From an uncultured Thiotrichaceae bacterium (GTDB taxonomy: Bacteria > Pseudomonadota > Gammaproteobacteria > Thiotrichales > Thiotrichaceae), in the NCBI GenBank assembly GCA_937925855.1, contig CALAMO010000014.1, positions 46,279-110,278 of the forward strand: a stretch of DNA of 64,000 nucleotides, in the 5' to 3' direction. Below are positions 35,581-44,456 of this stretch, piece after piece. Made by a program: the position numbers and the translations under genes. Positions within the stretch are counted from its first letter, which is position 1. The number at the start of each line of letters is the position of its first letter. Under the pieces are notes generated by a model. That model was not told the origin of the DNA. It saw only the letters and a program-made list of their open reading frames with translations, and did not search any database.

Positions 35581-38500
35581 CTACGCGCCTGCATTTTCCT
35601 GCCCCGCATCAATCTCCAGCAGTAAATCCTGCAGCTGTTCTGCATAGCCCTGATCATCCTGCCACAAGCCACGCTGATTCGCCTCCAGCAGCCGCTCGGT
35701 CATTTCCTCAAACGCATGCGGATTGTGCTCGCGCATAAACTGCTGATTCTGCGCATCAAACACCAGCGCATCCGCCACGCGCTGATACTGGTAGTCATCG
35801 ATTAAATTGGTGGTCGCATCATAGGCAAACAAATAATCCACGCTCGCCGCCATCTCAAACGCCCCCTTATAACCATGTTCCTGCATCGCATTGATCCACT
35901 TTGGATTCAACAAACGGGAACGCACCACCCGATTCAGCTCTTCTTTTAGCGTGCGAATCTTCGGCTGTTCCGGGTTAGCATGATCGCTGTGATACACCAC
36001 CGGCTCCTGCCCGCTAAACGTGGCGACCGCGTTGGTCATCCCACCCTGAAACTGGTAATAATCATCCGAATCCAACAGGTCATGTTCGCGATTGTCCTGA
36101 TTCTGCACCACCGTTTCAAGCTGCGCCAGCCGATTAACAAAAGCCTGCTTCGCCTCTACACCATCACCGGCCTGATTGCCGTAGGCATAGCCCCCCCAGT
36201 TCACATAGGCCTCCGCCAAATCACTGCGCTGCTCCCAACAGCGCTCATCAATTAGCCCCTGTAAACCCGCGCCATACGCCCCCGGCTTACTGCCAAACAC
36301 GCGGTAGCTGGCCTGCTGTTGCGCCGCCTGCTGATCCATTCCCTGCTGCTGCAACTCCGCCGCCTGCTGCTCAATATGCTGGCGGATAGTATTAATCTCC
36401 AGCGGCTCGTCATATTCTGCCAGCGCCTGTACCGCCGCATCATACAGCTTCATCACATTCGGAAACGCATCGCGGAAAAACCCCGATACGCGCAGCGTCA
36501 CGTCCACCCGTGGTCGCCCCAACAACATGCGCGAGGTGATCTCAAAATCCACCACGCGCTGCGAACCCTGTGCGTAGATGGGCTTAATCCCCATTAACGC
36601 AAAGGCCTGCGCAATATCATCGCCGCCGGTGCGCATGGTGGAAGTGCCCCACACCGATAGGCCAAGCTGACGCGGGTAATCGCCGTGTTCCTGTAGGTGG
36701 CGTTCGATTAAGGCCTGCGCTGACTTCTGGCCCAAAGCCCAGGCAGCAGGCGATGGAATAGAACGGCTGTCTACCGAGAAGAAATTACGGCCCGTGGGGA
36801 GGACATCTAAGCGGCCACGGCTGGGGGCGCCGCTGGGGCCGGGGGGAACGAAACGGGCGGACAGGCCTTTTAGGAGAGCGTCTAGTTCTTGTTGTGCGCT
36901 TTGGTTTAGGGCGGGGAGTAGGTGGGTTTGGGTATATTCAAGCACAGCGGTGGCTGCTTCAGCCTCTGAAGTTCGCGCCACCAGAGAAGACTGCAAAAGC
37001 CCAAAAGCAACCCCTCCCAACCTCCCCTTATCAAGGGAGGAGACAAGACCCTTATCTGAGGTTTCAGTACAGAGCAAGGTTAAGCCCCCTCCCTTGACAA
37101 GGGGAGGGCTGGGGAGGGGTTCAAGGCTACAGATACACTCCAACACCAGCGCCCGCGCCAACAACTCCAAACGCTCCCGCGTATCCGCACTTGTCCGCCA
37201 ACCCTTATCACTAACCGCAACCAACTCATCCGGCTTAGGCCCGCCCCACTCGGTCACCTCACTCTGAAACGGATCAAATTCCAACCCCAAATCATCACTA
37301 AGCGCATGCAAAATCCCCTGCGCATGCGGCTCCTTGCCACGCGGCAGCCGCAGCAAGGCCACCACCGTATCCGCCAGTTTCTCTACCGCCGGCAATGCCC
37401 CTAAAATATGCAAGCCATGTCGAATCTGCGCTTCTTTAATATCACAAAGGTAGGTATCGAGCGCATCCAACACCTCCTCCACCTCATCACTTTGACAAGG
37501 CAGCTCTTCCAATACGTGCGCGTCCTTCACCTGCACTAGAATCTGTTCGCGCAGCCAGACTTCACGCCGCGTATCCATGCCCAGCGCCTGATAATACTCG
37601 TCAACCAGCTTTTCCAGTTCGGCCAGTTCGCCATAGGTTTCTGCCCGCGTCAGCGGTGGCATCAGGTGATCAATAATGACCGCCTGCGCCCGACGTTTTG
37701 CCTGCGCACCCTCACCGGGATCGTTAACAATAAACGGGTAGAAATGTGGCATTGGCCCGAGCGCACTATCCGGCCAGCATTGCTCTGACAATGCTATGCC
37801 CTTCCCCGGCAGCCATTCCAGATTACCGTGTTTACCCACATGCACAATGGCATCGACCTGATAGACGTGACGCAGCCAGAAATAATAAGCGAGGTAGCTG
37901 TGCGGTGGCACCAAATCGGGATCGTGATAGTTAGCGCTCAAATCCAGGTTAAAGCCCCGCGCAGGCTGAATACCAATAAAGGTTTCACCCAACCGAATCC
38001 CGGCCAACATCAGGCGACCGTCACGGCATTTTGGGTCTTGTTCCGGGCGACCCCAACGCTCCCACACGGCCTGCTGATTCGCTTCTGGTAACTGCGCAAA
38101 GTGCTGTAGATAGGTATCAATATCGAGACTCTGCCAGCACGGCAAATAATGCAGCGTCGTCGGGTTATTGGTGACAGCCTGTAATAATTCGGCCAGCAGC
38201 GCATCACCGTCCACCGGAATATCCTCTACCGGATAGCCCGCCTGTTCCAGTGCGTGCAGGATATTAATGGTAGACGCTGGTGTGTCCAGCCCAACCCCGT
38301 TACCGATACGTCCGTCTTTGGTTGGATAATTCGCCAGAATCAGCGCGATGCGCTTCTCATGGTTCGCCTTATTCGCCAGTTGGCAGTAGCGTGCCGCCAG
38401 CTCAGCAACAAACTGCGCCCGTTCCGTCTGGAGCTGATACTGAATCACGCTGATCTCACAACGCTCGCTGTAGCGGCTTTCCGCCTTAAAACTCAACGCC

Positions 38501-39534
38501 CGCGTGATAATGCGGCCATCCATTTCCGGTAAAACCACCTGCATCGCTATATCGCGACTGCGTAGCCCCTGACTGTATTGCTGCCAGTCTTCCTGCGTGC
38601 TGCCGGAGAGGATAAGCTGTAATACCGGAATATCACGGGCGAACGGTGAATAGAATTCAGTGGGTTCCGCGCTTAAATCTGGTGCGGAGACGCGGTTACT
38701 GGCGAAGCCGGTGGTATTGAGGATGAGCTTGGCGTCGCTTTGTTCGATCAGCGCGTTGACCAGCGCTAGTGATTCCGGGTCTTTGAGGGAAGCGATGGCT
38801 ATAGGTAGCGGCTGTAAGCCCTGCGCTTCCAGCACTTTTACCAGCTCGGCGAACATTTGGGTGTTGGCACTTTGCAGGTGGCTGCGGTAGAAGAGGAGGA
38901 TGCAGACCTGGTTGGGAATTTGACTACCCCACCGCTCCCGCCACTCCGCGAAGGTTGCCTGCGCATACGGCGAATCTGGCTGATACAGCAAACAATGGGG
39001 TAAGGGCTGCGGCTCCTGCCAGCGCGTATCGTATTGCAGACACTCCGCCGCCACGAACTGAAACAGCTGCTGTGCATTCGGCACCCCGCCCTCACGCAGA
39101 TAACGCCAGACACGTTGTACAGACTCGACATCAAGGCTGCTCAGCGCCGTTAACTCAGGATCAGCGCTATCATCACCGGATACAATGATCAGCTGGCGCG
39201 GTCGTTTTGGGCGTGAGCCTTGCAGCCATTCTGCTAACTGCTCAACGCCGTACTGCCAGTAGCTACTGCCGCCTAAGAGCGACACCACGACGACTTTGGC
39301 GTGATCCAGTACTTTATGGCGATAGAGATCGAACGCGGCAGGTTTTAGCAGCTGTAGCCAGTTGGCTAGCCGGATAGTGGGAAAATCATCCGGCAAATTT
39401 TCGGCAGCATGAGTCAGTGCGCCGAGCGAGCTGTCGGCGGCTGATAGGATGATGATGTCTGCCGGGGATTGATCGAGGTCGATGATGCCTTCTTCATCGA
39501 CAAAGCCGCCGGGTTGAGATTTTAGGAGATGCAC
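35581..39534 (-). CDS. cobN: Cobaltochelatase subunit CobN
   Basis: Large subunit of the ATP-dependent aerobic cobaltochelatase, which inserts cobalt into hydrogenobyrinic acid a,c-diamide. 1317 residues, CobN-type throughout: HVGKHGNLEWLPGKG, FYPFIVNDPGEGAQAKRRAQ, RFVPPGPSGAPSRGR, DVLPTGRNFFSVDSR and WGTSTMRTGGDDIAQA are visible. Between the helical part and the RFVPPGPSGAP motif, about 40 residues are encoded by an inserted palindromic repeat (37009-37121) that keeps the frame open. The start is a GTG at 39534 with a weak ribosome binding site. The small chelatase subunits (CobS/CobT or ChlI/D type) are not in the window. Upstream it is separated from cobW by an A+T-rich cassette. Confidence 0.92.
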   Translation of the reverse strand: MHLLKSQPGGFVDEEGIIDLDQSPADIIILSAADSSLGALTHAAENLPDDFPTIRLANWLQLLKPAAFDLYRHKVLDHAKVVVVSLLGGSSYWQYGVEQLAEWLQGSRPKRPRQLIIVSGDDSADPELTALSSLDVESVQRVWRYLREGGVPNAQQLFQFVAAECLQYDTRWQEPQPLPHCLLYQPDSPYAQATFAEWRERWGSQIPNQVCILLFYRSHLQSANTQMFAELVKVLEAQGLQPLPIAIASLKDPESLALVNALIEQSDAKLILNTTGFASNRVSAPDLSAEPTEFYSPFARDIPVLQLILSGSTQEDWQQYSQGLRSRDIAMQVVLPEMDGRIITRALSFKAESRYSERCEISVIQYQLQTERAQFVAELAARYCQLANKANHEKRIALILANYPTKDGRIGNGVGLDTPASTINILHALEQAGYPVEDIPVDGDALLAELLQAVTNNPTTLHYLPCWQSLDIDTYLQHFAQLPEANQQAVWERWGRPEQDPKCRDGRLMLAGIRLGETFIGIQPARGFNLDLSANYHDPDLVPPHSYLAYYFWLRHVYQVDAIVHVGKHGNLEWLPGKGIALSEQCWPDSALGPMPHFYPFIVNDPGEGAQAKRRAQAVIIDHLMPPLTRAETYGELAELEKLVDEYYQALGMDTRREVWLREQILVQVKDAHVLEELPCQSDEVEEVLDALDTYLCDIKEAQIRHGLHILGALPAVEKLADTVVALLRLPRGKEPHAQGILHALSDDLGLEFDPFQSEVTEWGGPKPDELVAVSDKGWRTSADTRERLELLARALVLECICSLEPLPSPPLVKGGGLTLLCTETSDKGLVSSLDKGRLGGVAFGLLQSSLVARTSEAEAATAVLEYTQTHLLPALNQSAQQELDALLKGLSARFVPPGPSGAPSRGRLDVLPTGRNFFSVDSRSIPSPAAWALGQKSAQALIERHLQEHGDYPRQLGLSVWGTSTMRTGGDDIAQAFALMGIKPIYAQGSQRVVDFEITSRMLLGRPRVDVTLRVSGFFRDAFPNVMKLYDAAVQALAEYDEPLEINTIRQHIEQQAAELQQQGMDQQAAQQQASYRVFGSKPGAYGAGLQGLIDERCWEQRSDLAEAYVNWGGYAYGNQAGDGVEAKQAFVNRLAQLETVVQNQDNREHDLLDSDDYYQFQGGMTNAVATFSGQEPVVYHSDHANPEQPKIRTLKEELNRVVRSRLLNPKWINAMQEHGYKGAFEMAASVDYLFAYDATTNLIDDYQYQRVADALVFDAQNQQFMREHNPHAFEEMTERLLEANQRGLWQDDQGYAEQLQDLLLEIDAGQENAGA
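37009..37121. repeat. Palindromic genomic repeat inserted in cobN
   Basis: A 113-bp element with inverted ends of about 35 bp: AACCCCTCCC...CCTTATCAAGGGAGG at the left and the near-complement CCCTTGACAAGGGG...GGGAGGGGTT at the right. On the cobN strand it encodes PLPSPPLVKGGG and similar Pro/Gly/Lys-rich residues, the typical read-through of this class of dispersed gammaproteobacterial repeats. A related palindrome is at 63408-63434. Confidence 0.8.
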
Positions 39535-39550
39535 TATGTAAAGAGCCTAA

Positions 39551-40810
39551 TCAATCGACCTCACAAGATATTTCACTCGTTGTTACTTCATCGATAAAAG
39601 AGTAAATTTCAGTAGCTAGTTGTCTGACAAATTCCTTACGGAACTCAGAATTTAACATAGATACTGTATTTTCATTATTAAATTTGTAGAAATTTAATGC
39701 GATAGGCCTGCAATTTGTAAGCCACCACCCATTACTCAGAAACAAATTACTTACAATCAATGGATTAACCAACTCTAAAAATTCCCCTTCTTCTCTGCAC
39801 ACTCTCTCATCCGAGTTTCTAACAAGCCCCAAGCCATAGTATAAGTTATCATACCTCCCTATTTCGATGTATAAGCAAAGATCTATTTCCTCATCGAGCT
39901 CTTTAAGCTTAAAAAATACTCCATAGTGAATTTTTCTCTTTTTCTTTTTGGAAACATAACTTTTTATAAAACTCTTAGAATAGCTGTAATTTTCAACCTT
40001 TAGACTTCCATAGGGAAATGTATCGTGATTAACAATTTGGTATTCCAATTCATTCCAAAAGTAAGTTTGCGCAAGGTGTCTTGCTGTGTTTTTACACTTC
40101 CATATTTCCAAAGCATTTTTAGCATTATCATGCTTGCTTAATAGTTCGATTATTTCATTCATATATTTCACATGCATTGACTGTCCTGTCAATTTCTTGA
40201 TTAGATTCAGGTACTGAACAAGAGTTTCCCGTAAAGTTGGGTGCATAGCTGCTTCTTTGATACATAAATCAATCCAACCTAGAATTTCGGACGAATATGA
40301 AATTGTAATGACATCATCAACAGAAAGCTCCCCTAAGCTCTCTTGTGGTGGGTCTCTCCCATAAAGACTAAGATAAACAAGATATATTTTCTTGTTCTTA
40401 CTTAACATGCTCTCATAGTAACGTTCTAGTTGGCAATACTGGTCTTCTGCGTAAATTTTATTTTCCACAACGAATAAAGCATATTCAAACTCGACATACA
40501 AATCTATATTTCTATATTCCTTCCTAACCGCTAAGCACTCACCCAACTCGTCATAAGTGATATTTCCAGAAGTATGTGCATCAGAAACGCAGGATATAAA
40601 TTTTTCAAGGAAAGCTTGACCTTTGCCATGCGAACCTTTTGCGTTCAGAAGAGTAGCGATGAAGTTAGAATGGAGATTAACCTCGTCACTTTCTTTCCTA
40701 AGAATTGAAAAGATATTAAAAGCATCATCGGAAGAACGGGCTGAATATTTCAACCTCAAAATTTCGACTTTAGCTAGAAGACTCGCCAAAGAATCATTTT
40801 CTGATTCCAT
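39551..40810 (-). CDS. PD-(D/E)XK nuclease superfamily protein
   Basis: A 419-residue protein with the N-terminal pattern FNIFSILRKESDEVNLHSNFIATLLN and then RNIDLYVEFEYALFVVENKIYAEDQYCQLERY, where Asp and the ENK triad give the PD-(D/E)XK catalytic core (about residues 95-125). This matches the PDDEXK_4 type often met in defence islands. The remaining 250 residues are unrecognised. The gene is visibly A+T-rich and codon use differs from the flanking cobalamin genes, suggesting transfer. I chose the ATG at 40810, one base after the stop of the 57-residue gene upstream; the frame is open to 40861. Targets and any toxicity are unknown. Confidence 0.78.
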   Translation of the reverse strand: MESENDSLASLLAKVEILRLKYSARSSDDAFNIFSILRKESDEVNLHSNFIATLLNAKGSHGKGQAFLEKFISCVSDAHTSGNITYDELGECLAVRKEYRNIDLYVEFEYALFVVENKIYAEDQYCQLERYYESMLSKNKKIYLVYLSLYGRDPPQESLGELSVDDVITISYSSEILGWIDLCIKEAAMHPTLRETLVQYLNLIKKLTGQSMHVKYMNEIIELLSKHDNAKNALEIWKCKNTARHLAQTYFWNELEYQIVNHDTFPYGSLKVENYSYSKSFIKSYVSKKKKRKIHYGVFFKLKELDEEIDLCLYIEIGRYDNLYYGLGLVRNSDERVCREEGEFLELVNPLIVSNLFLSNGWWLTNCRPIALNFYKFNNENTVSMLNSEFRKEFVRQLATEIYSFIDEVTTSEISCEVD

Positions 40811-40811
40811 C

Positions 40812-40985
40812 TTATTGTTTATCTTCAACCAACGAGGCAGGCGCATTCTCCCCAATAGCAACCGGTCGATTATTACGCCATATCACAGCATACTGCCCAA
40901 GGCGCTTCTTCTTATCCAGAGCTTCATCCACTGCCTTTTGCAGAGTTTTAAGTATTTTCTGGGTATCTTCAGAGGGCGTTTTCAT
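40812..40985 (-). CDS. 57-residue protein paired with the nuclease
   Basis: Short gene immediately upstream of the PD-(D/E)XK gene (stop and next start separated by one base). The product, MKTPSEDTQKILKTLQKAVD onward, is a charged helical segment followed by a short sheet-like stretch RLGQYAVIWRNNRPVAIGE. Small proteins with this 'LGQYAVIW...G.PV' pattern recur in bacteria beside other mobile or nuclease genes. The ATG at 40985 has GGAGG about 10 nt upstream. It could be an antitoxin, an adaptor or a guide for the nuclease; nothing in the sequence decides this. Confidence 0.65.
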   Translation of the reverse strand: MKTPSEDTQKILKTLQKAVDEALDKKKRLGQYAVIWRNNRPVAIGENAPASLVEDKQ

Positions 40986-41040
40986 AATCCAGTAGCCTCC
41001 AGCCATTGTTGATAATAGTCATGCAATGCGACTCTTCTCC

Positions 41041-41104
41041 CATCCTAGAGTAGAGTTTTGTTATACTCAACTCTAACATCAACACTCATTCCAACAGGTT
41101 TGAC
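41041..41104. promoter_or_regulatory. Divergent promoter region of the nuclease cassette
   Basis: Between the minus-strand 57-residue gene and the plus-strand Uma2 gene. It contains an inverted repeat AGAGTT (41052-41057) / AACTCT (41069-41074) around TTATACTC, which includes a TATACT -10-like hexamer at 41062-41067. A single operator could control both directions. Confidence 0.4.
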
Positions 41105-41674
41105 ATGTCACTAGCCATCAAACAAGACCAAATCTACACCTACGGCGATTACCAAAGCTGGCCAGCAGATGAGCATTGGGAACTGATTGACGGCACACCT
41201 TACGCAATGACTGCCCCCAAGTTGATCCACCAAACCATCGTGACTGCGCTTGGTGCCCAACTGTATAACTATTTTCAGGACAAACCTTTTTCATCTTTCG
41301 TAGCGCCAGTCGATGTCCGTTTACCCGAAGCTGACGAAGATGATGACGACATCAAAACCACCCTCCAACCCGATTTATTAGTCGTGTGCGATAAAAATAA
41401 ACTCGACGATAACGGCTGCCGTGGCGCACCGGACTGGATCATCGAAGTACTATCACCCTCAACTGCGCTTAAAGACATGCACAGCAAACGCGATCTTTAT
41501 GAACGTCACGGGGTACGTGAATACCGGCTGGTACACCCAACCGAACGCTGGATTATGGTGTAACTGCTGAATCAAAAGGATAAATATGGAAAAGGTGAGT
41601 TGTTTTCAATGGATCAACCGACAATAGTCAATCTTTTCCAACACCTGCACATTGACTGGGCGTTTCTGAATTAA
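41105..41674 (+). pseudogene. Uma2-family (DUF820) endonuclease gene with an in-frame stop
   Basis: The ORF 41105-41563 encodes the Uma2/DUF820 restriction-endonuclease-like fold: YGDYQSWPADEHWELIDG, FVAPVDVRLP, QPDLLVVCDKNKLDD, GAPDWIIEVLSPSTA with the catalytic Asp and Glu, and REYRLVHPTERWIMV. It stops at TAA 41561-41563, but the same frame continues without interruption to TAA 41672-41674, encoding LLNQKDKYGKGELFS and then HIDWAFLN, which is the normal Uma2 C terminus. Homologues usually have Tyr where the first stop lies (WIMVY), so a single TAT/TAC to TAA change explains it. The truncated 152-residue form keeps the catalytic residues, so residual activity is possible. Confidence 0.8.
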
Positions 41675-42747
41675 ACCCCCACACCCTGCAACGCCGCATC
41701 CAAATCCGCCTTATGGAACCCCTTCCCAATAAACACCAGCTTAGTCTGACGCGCTTCATTCTCAGCCCACAGCCGATCAAAATGCGTTTCCAGCCGTTCA
41801 CCCACACCCTGTAACACCTGCCGCATCGGCTTACCCGGCAAGGCAACAAAACCCTTCACCCGGTATAACTCATACTTAGCAATCAAGCCAGCTAACGCAG
41901 CCTGTAGCTTAGCGCCATCCACCTCGCCCAGCTTAATCACACACTGCTCAAAGTGATCATGCGCATGCTCGTGATGCTCGCCATGGTCGTGGTGGTGATC
42001 ATGATGGGTATGCACATGTTCAATGCGCTCTTCACTCGCCGCATCAATCCCCATCAGCATATCCAGCGCGACTTCACCATTACTGATATAGCTGGTTTTC
42101 ACCGCATCAGGCACCCGACCAGATACCACCTTCTCAACCTGAGCCCGCTGCGCTTCATCCAGCAGGTCATTCTTACTCACCATCACTAAGTCAGCCGCAC
42201 TGAGCTGGTCGTCCAGTAATTCCTGCAAACTCGGATCATGATCCAGACTGTCATCCGCCAGCCGCTGTGCCTGCACCTTGTGCTCATCATCCGCGAAACG
42301 TCCCGCCGCTACAGCAGGCCCGTCAATCACCGTAATTACCGCATCCACCGTGCAATGCTGTTTGATCTCTGGCCAGTTGAACGCTTGTACCAAGGGCTTG
42401 GGTAAGGCCAGGCCGCTGGTTTCAATCAGGATATGATCAATGTCATCCTTACGCGCCACCAGCTGCTGCATCACCGGCAGGAACTCTTCCTCCACCGTAC
42501 AACAAATACAGCCATTCGCCAGCTCATAAATACCGTCGTCGCTTTCCACTACTTGCGCGGCTTCGTCTTCACAGTCCAGCGGGCAGTTACGCAGCAGATC
42601 AGCGTCAATATCCAACTCACCAAATTCATTCACGATAACGGCAATGCGTTTGCCTGCGGCCTGTTTGAGGACGTTGGACAGGAGCGTGGTTTTACCGCTG
42701 CCCAGGAAACCGGTGACGATGGTGGCGGGAATTTTATCTAATTGCAT
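41671..42747 (-). CDS. cobW: CobW-type GTPase
   Basis: G3E-family metallochaperone GTPase (358 residues) linked to cobalt supply in aerobic cobalamin synthesis. The P-loop is GFLGSGKTTLLSN near residue 13, and the metal-binding CxCC motif is in NGCICCTVEEE near residue 80. A G3 region and a guanine-specificity SKND follow. A histidine-rich loop with about 13 His lies near residues 243-265. A C-terminal CobW domain closes the protein. It follows cobM by 12 nt in the same operon. Its stop overlaps the distal end of the convergent Uma2 reading frame. Confidence 0.92.
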   Translation of the reverse strand: MQLDKIPATIVTGFLGSGKTTLLSNVLKQAAGKRIAVIVNEFGELDIDADLLRNCPLDCEDEAAQVVESDDGIYELANGCICCTVEEEFLPVMQQLVARKDDIDHILIETSGLALPKPLVQAFNWPEIKQHCTVDAVITVIDGPAVAAGRFADDEHKVQAQRLADDSLDHDPSLQELLDDQLSAADLVMVSKNDLLDEAQRAQVEKVVSGRVPDAVKTSYISNGEVALDMLMGIDAASEERIEHVHTHHDHHHDHGEHHEHAHDHFEQCVIKLGEVDGAKLQAALAGLIAKYELYRVKGFVALPGKPMRQVLQGVGERLETHFDRLWAENEARQTKLVFIGKGFHKADLDAALQGVGV

Positions 42748-42759
42748 TTCATTTCAACC

Positions 42760-43587
42760 TCAAACATTAAACTCATCCGCACGCGGCGCATTATCAATAT
42801 CACCACGCGCTATCGCTTTCGGCGCTTTACCCTTACGCGGACGGTATACATGTACCTGATCATCATCGTACAGGTAAGAATCATGGAACTGATCCGTATC
42901 CAGTACATGCCCGACCAGAATCAAACACGTCCGCGTAAACTTCTTCGCCCGCACCTTGGCGGTAATATCACTCAGCGTCCCGGTGACTTTATCCTGCTCC
43001 GGCCACGACGTGCGGTAACACACCGCCACCGGACAATCAGCACCGTAATGTGGCATTAATTCTTCCACAATCTTATGAATATGCGTTACCCCTAAATGAA
43101 TCGCCAGCGTCGCCTGACTCTTTGCCAGCGCCGGGAGCTGCTCACGCTCAGGAAACGGGGTTTTAATGCTGTAGCGGGTGAGAATAATCGTCTGCGACAC
43201 GCCGGACAGCGTCAATTCTTTACCCAACCACGCCGCCGACGCCGACACAGCGGTCACACCGGGAATGATCTCAAAGTCGATATCCCACTCTTCCAGCCGC
43301 CGAATCTGTTCGCCAATCGCACCGTACAACATCGGATCACCAGAATGCACTCGCGCCACATCCTTACCGGCCTCATGCGCGTCCTTCACCACCGCCATGA
43401 TCTCATCCAGATTCATATGCGCACTATCCGCAATCAGCTCAGCCGAATCTTCCACATCCTGCAGCATCTCACGCGGCACCAGCGACCCGGCATACAACAC
43501 CACCGGACACTGGCGTAAAATACGCTGGCCCTTAACCGTAATCAGATCGGGATCGCCCGGCCCGGCACCGATAAAGTAAACCGTCAT
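42760..43587 (-). CDS. cobM: Precorrin-4 C11-methyltransferase
   Basis: SAM-dependent tetrapyrrole methylase that methylates C11 of precorrin-4 (275 residues). N-terminal TVYFIGAGPGDPDLITVKG is the canonical SAM-binding start, followed by ARVHSGDPMLYGAIGEQ and EIIPGVTAVSASAAWLGKELTLSG. The C-terminal 25 residues are Lys/Arg-rich. The frame is open to 43728, but the ATG at 43587 directly precedes the conserved start and has a GAGGATGAG site; the upstream extension would overlap cobJ. It sits between cobJ (10 nt upstream) and cobW. Confidence 0.94.
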   Translation of the reverse strand: MTVYFIGAGPGDPDLITVKGQRILRQCPVVLYAGSLVPREMLQDVEDSAELIADSAHMNLDEIMAVVKDAHEAGKDVARVHSGDPMLYGAIGEQIRRLEEWDIDFEIIPGVTAVSASAAWLGKELTLSGVSQTIILTRYSIKTPFPEREQLPALAKSQATLAIHLGVTHIHKIVEELMPHYGADCPVAVCYRTSWPEQDKVTGTLSDITAKVRAKKFTRTCLILVGHVLDTDQFHDSYLYDDDQVHVYRPRKGKAPKAIARGDIDNAPRADEFNV

Positions 43588-43597
43588 ACGCTCATCC

Positions 43598-44386
43598 TCA
43601 TAATTTCTTCCTGTAGCCGCGTGGTGTATAAATCCACTGTTGCTCACCATGGACGCCGCTATAGCTAATATGGCGTGATTCACTGTTGCCCACCGACACC
43701 AGCGTAAACATATCGACATCTTTGGCATCCAACTCAGCCAATGTCAGCATACGGATGGTTTCATCGTCCCGTGTCAGCTGCCGCCCCAACAAAACCGGCG
43801 TCGCAGCCGGACGATATTGCAGCAGGATGTCACGCGCCGTGTTTAATTGCCAATCCCGCTTTTTTGATACCGGATTGTAAAATGACACCACGAAATCCCC
43901 CTGCCCGGCGCTATGCAAACGCTTTTCGATGGTTTGCCACGGCGTCAGCAAGTCGGAGAGTGAAATAGTACAGAAATCATGGCCCAGCATCGCACCGACA
44001 CGACTGGCCCCGGCCTGCATCGCAGAAATACCGGGCACGACTTCGATGTTAACGTCCAGCCATTCAGGATGATCTTCCAGTCCCTGTAACTGCCGATCCA
44101 GCAGTTCAAACACCAGCGTCGCCATCGCATAGATACCAATATCACCGCTGGACATTAACGCGGTGGTTTTACCGGCGGCGGCGAGATTCAGCGCTAATCT
44201 GGCCCGCTCAATTTCCTGACCCAGCGGCAGGTCATGATGCTGCTTATCAGCACATAAATCAGGCAGCAAATCAAGGTACAAACCATAGGCCACCAAGTCG
44301 GAACTGGCGGCAATTACTTCTCGGGCACGCGGGGCGAGTAGCGCGGTATCACCGGGGCCGGTGCTGACCACAAATAAGGCAGACAT
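43598..44386 (-). CDS. cobJ: Precorrin-3B C17-methyltransferase
   Basis: SAM-dependent methylase that contracts the corrin ring while methylating C17 of precorrin-3B. 262 residues, with VVSTGPGDTALLAPRAREVI at the N terminus, ALMSSGDIGIYAMATLVFELL and EVVPGISAMQAGASRVGAMLGHDFCTISLSDLLTPW split by normal family spacing, and VSFYNPVSKKRDWQL. First gene of the minus-strand cobalamin operon cobJ-cobM-cobW, with cobN beyond the cassette. No cobalamin riboswitch is recognisable in the short upstream region. Confidence 0.94.
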   Translation of the reverse strand: MSALFVVSTGPGDTALLAPRAREVIAASSDLVAYGLYLDLLPDLCADKQHHDLPLGQEIERARLALNLAAAGKTTALMSSGDIGIYAMATLVFELLDRQLQGLEDHPEWLDVNIEVVPGISAMQAGASRVGAMLGHDFCTISLSDLLTPWQTIEKRLHSAGQGDFVVSFYNPVSKKRDWQLNTARDILLQYRPAATPVLLGRQLTRDDETIRMLTLAELDAKDVDMFTLVSVGNSESRHISYSGVHGEQQWIYTPRGYRKKL

Positions 44387-44456
44387 GGTGCGAACGCTCT
44401 GTAAAAATTGAAAGCGTGATCTTCTTAGGAAAGTTCAGGCGTTGCAAGCCTTAATT

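Noticed and set aside
36794..37267. 157-residue frame over the palindromic repeat in cobN
   Set aside because: Product of the repeat's symmetric G/C-rich arms; cobN is the true gene here.
44387..44456. Cobalamin riboswitch upstream of cobJ
   Set aside because: The upstream region is too short and shows no B12-box-like sequence; I saw none elsewhere in the cluster.
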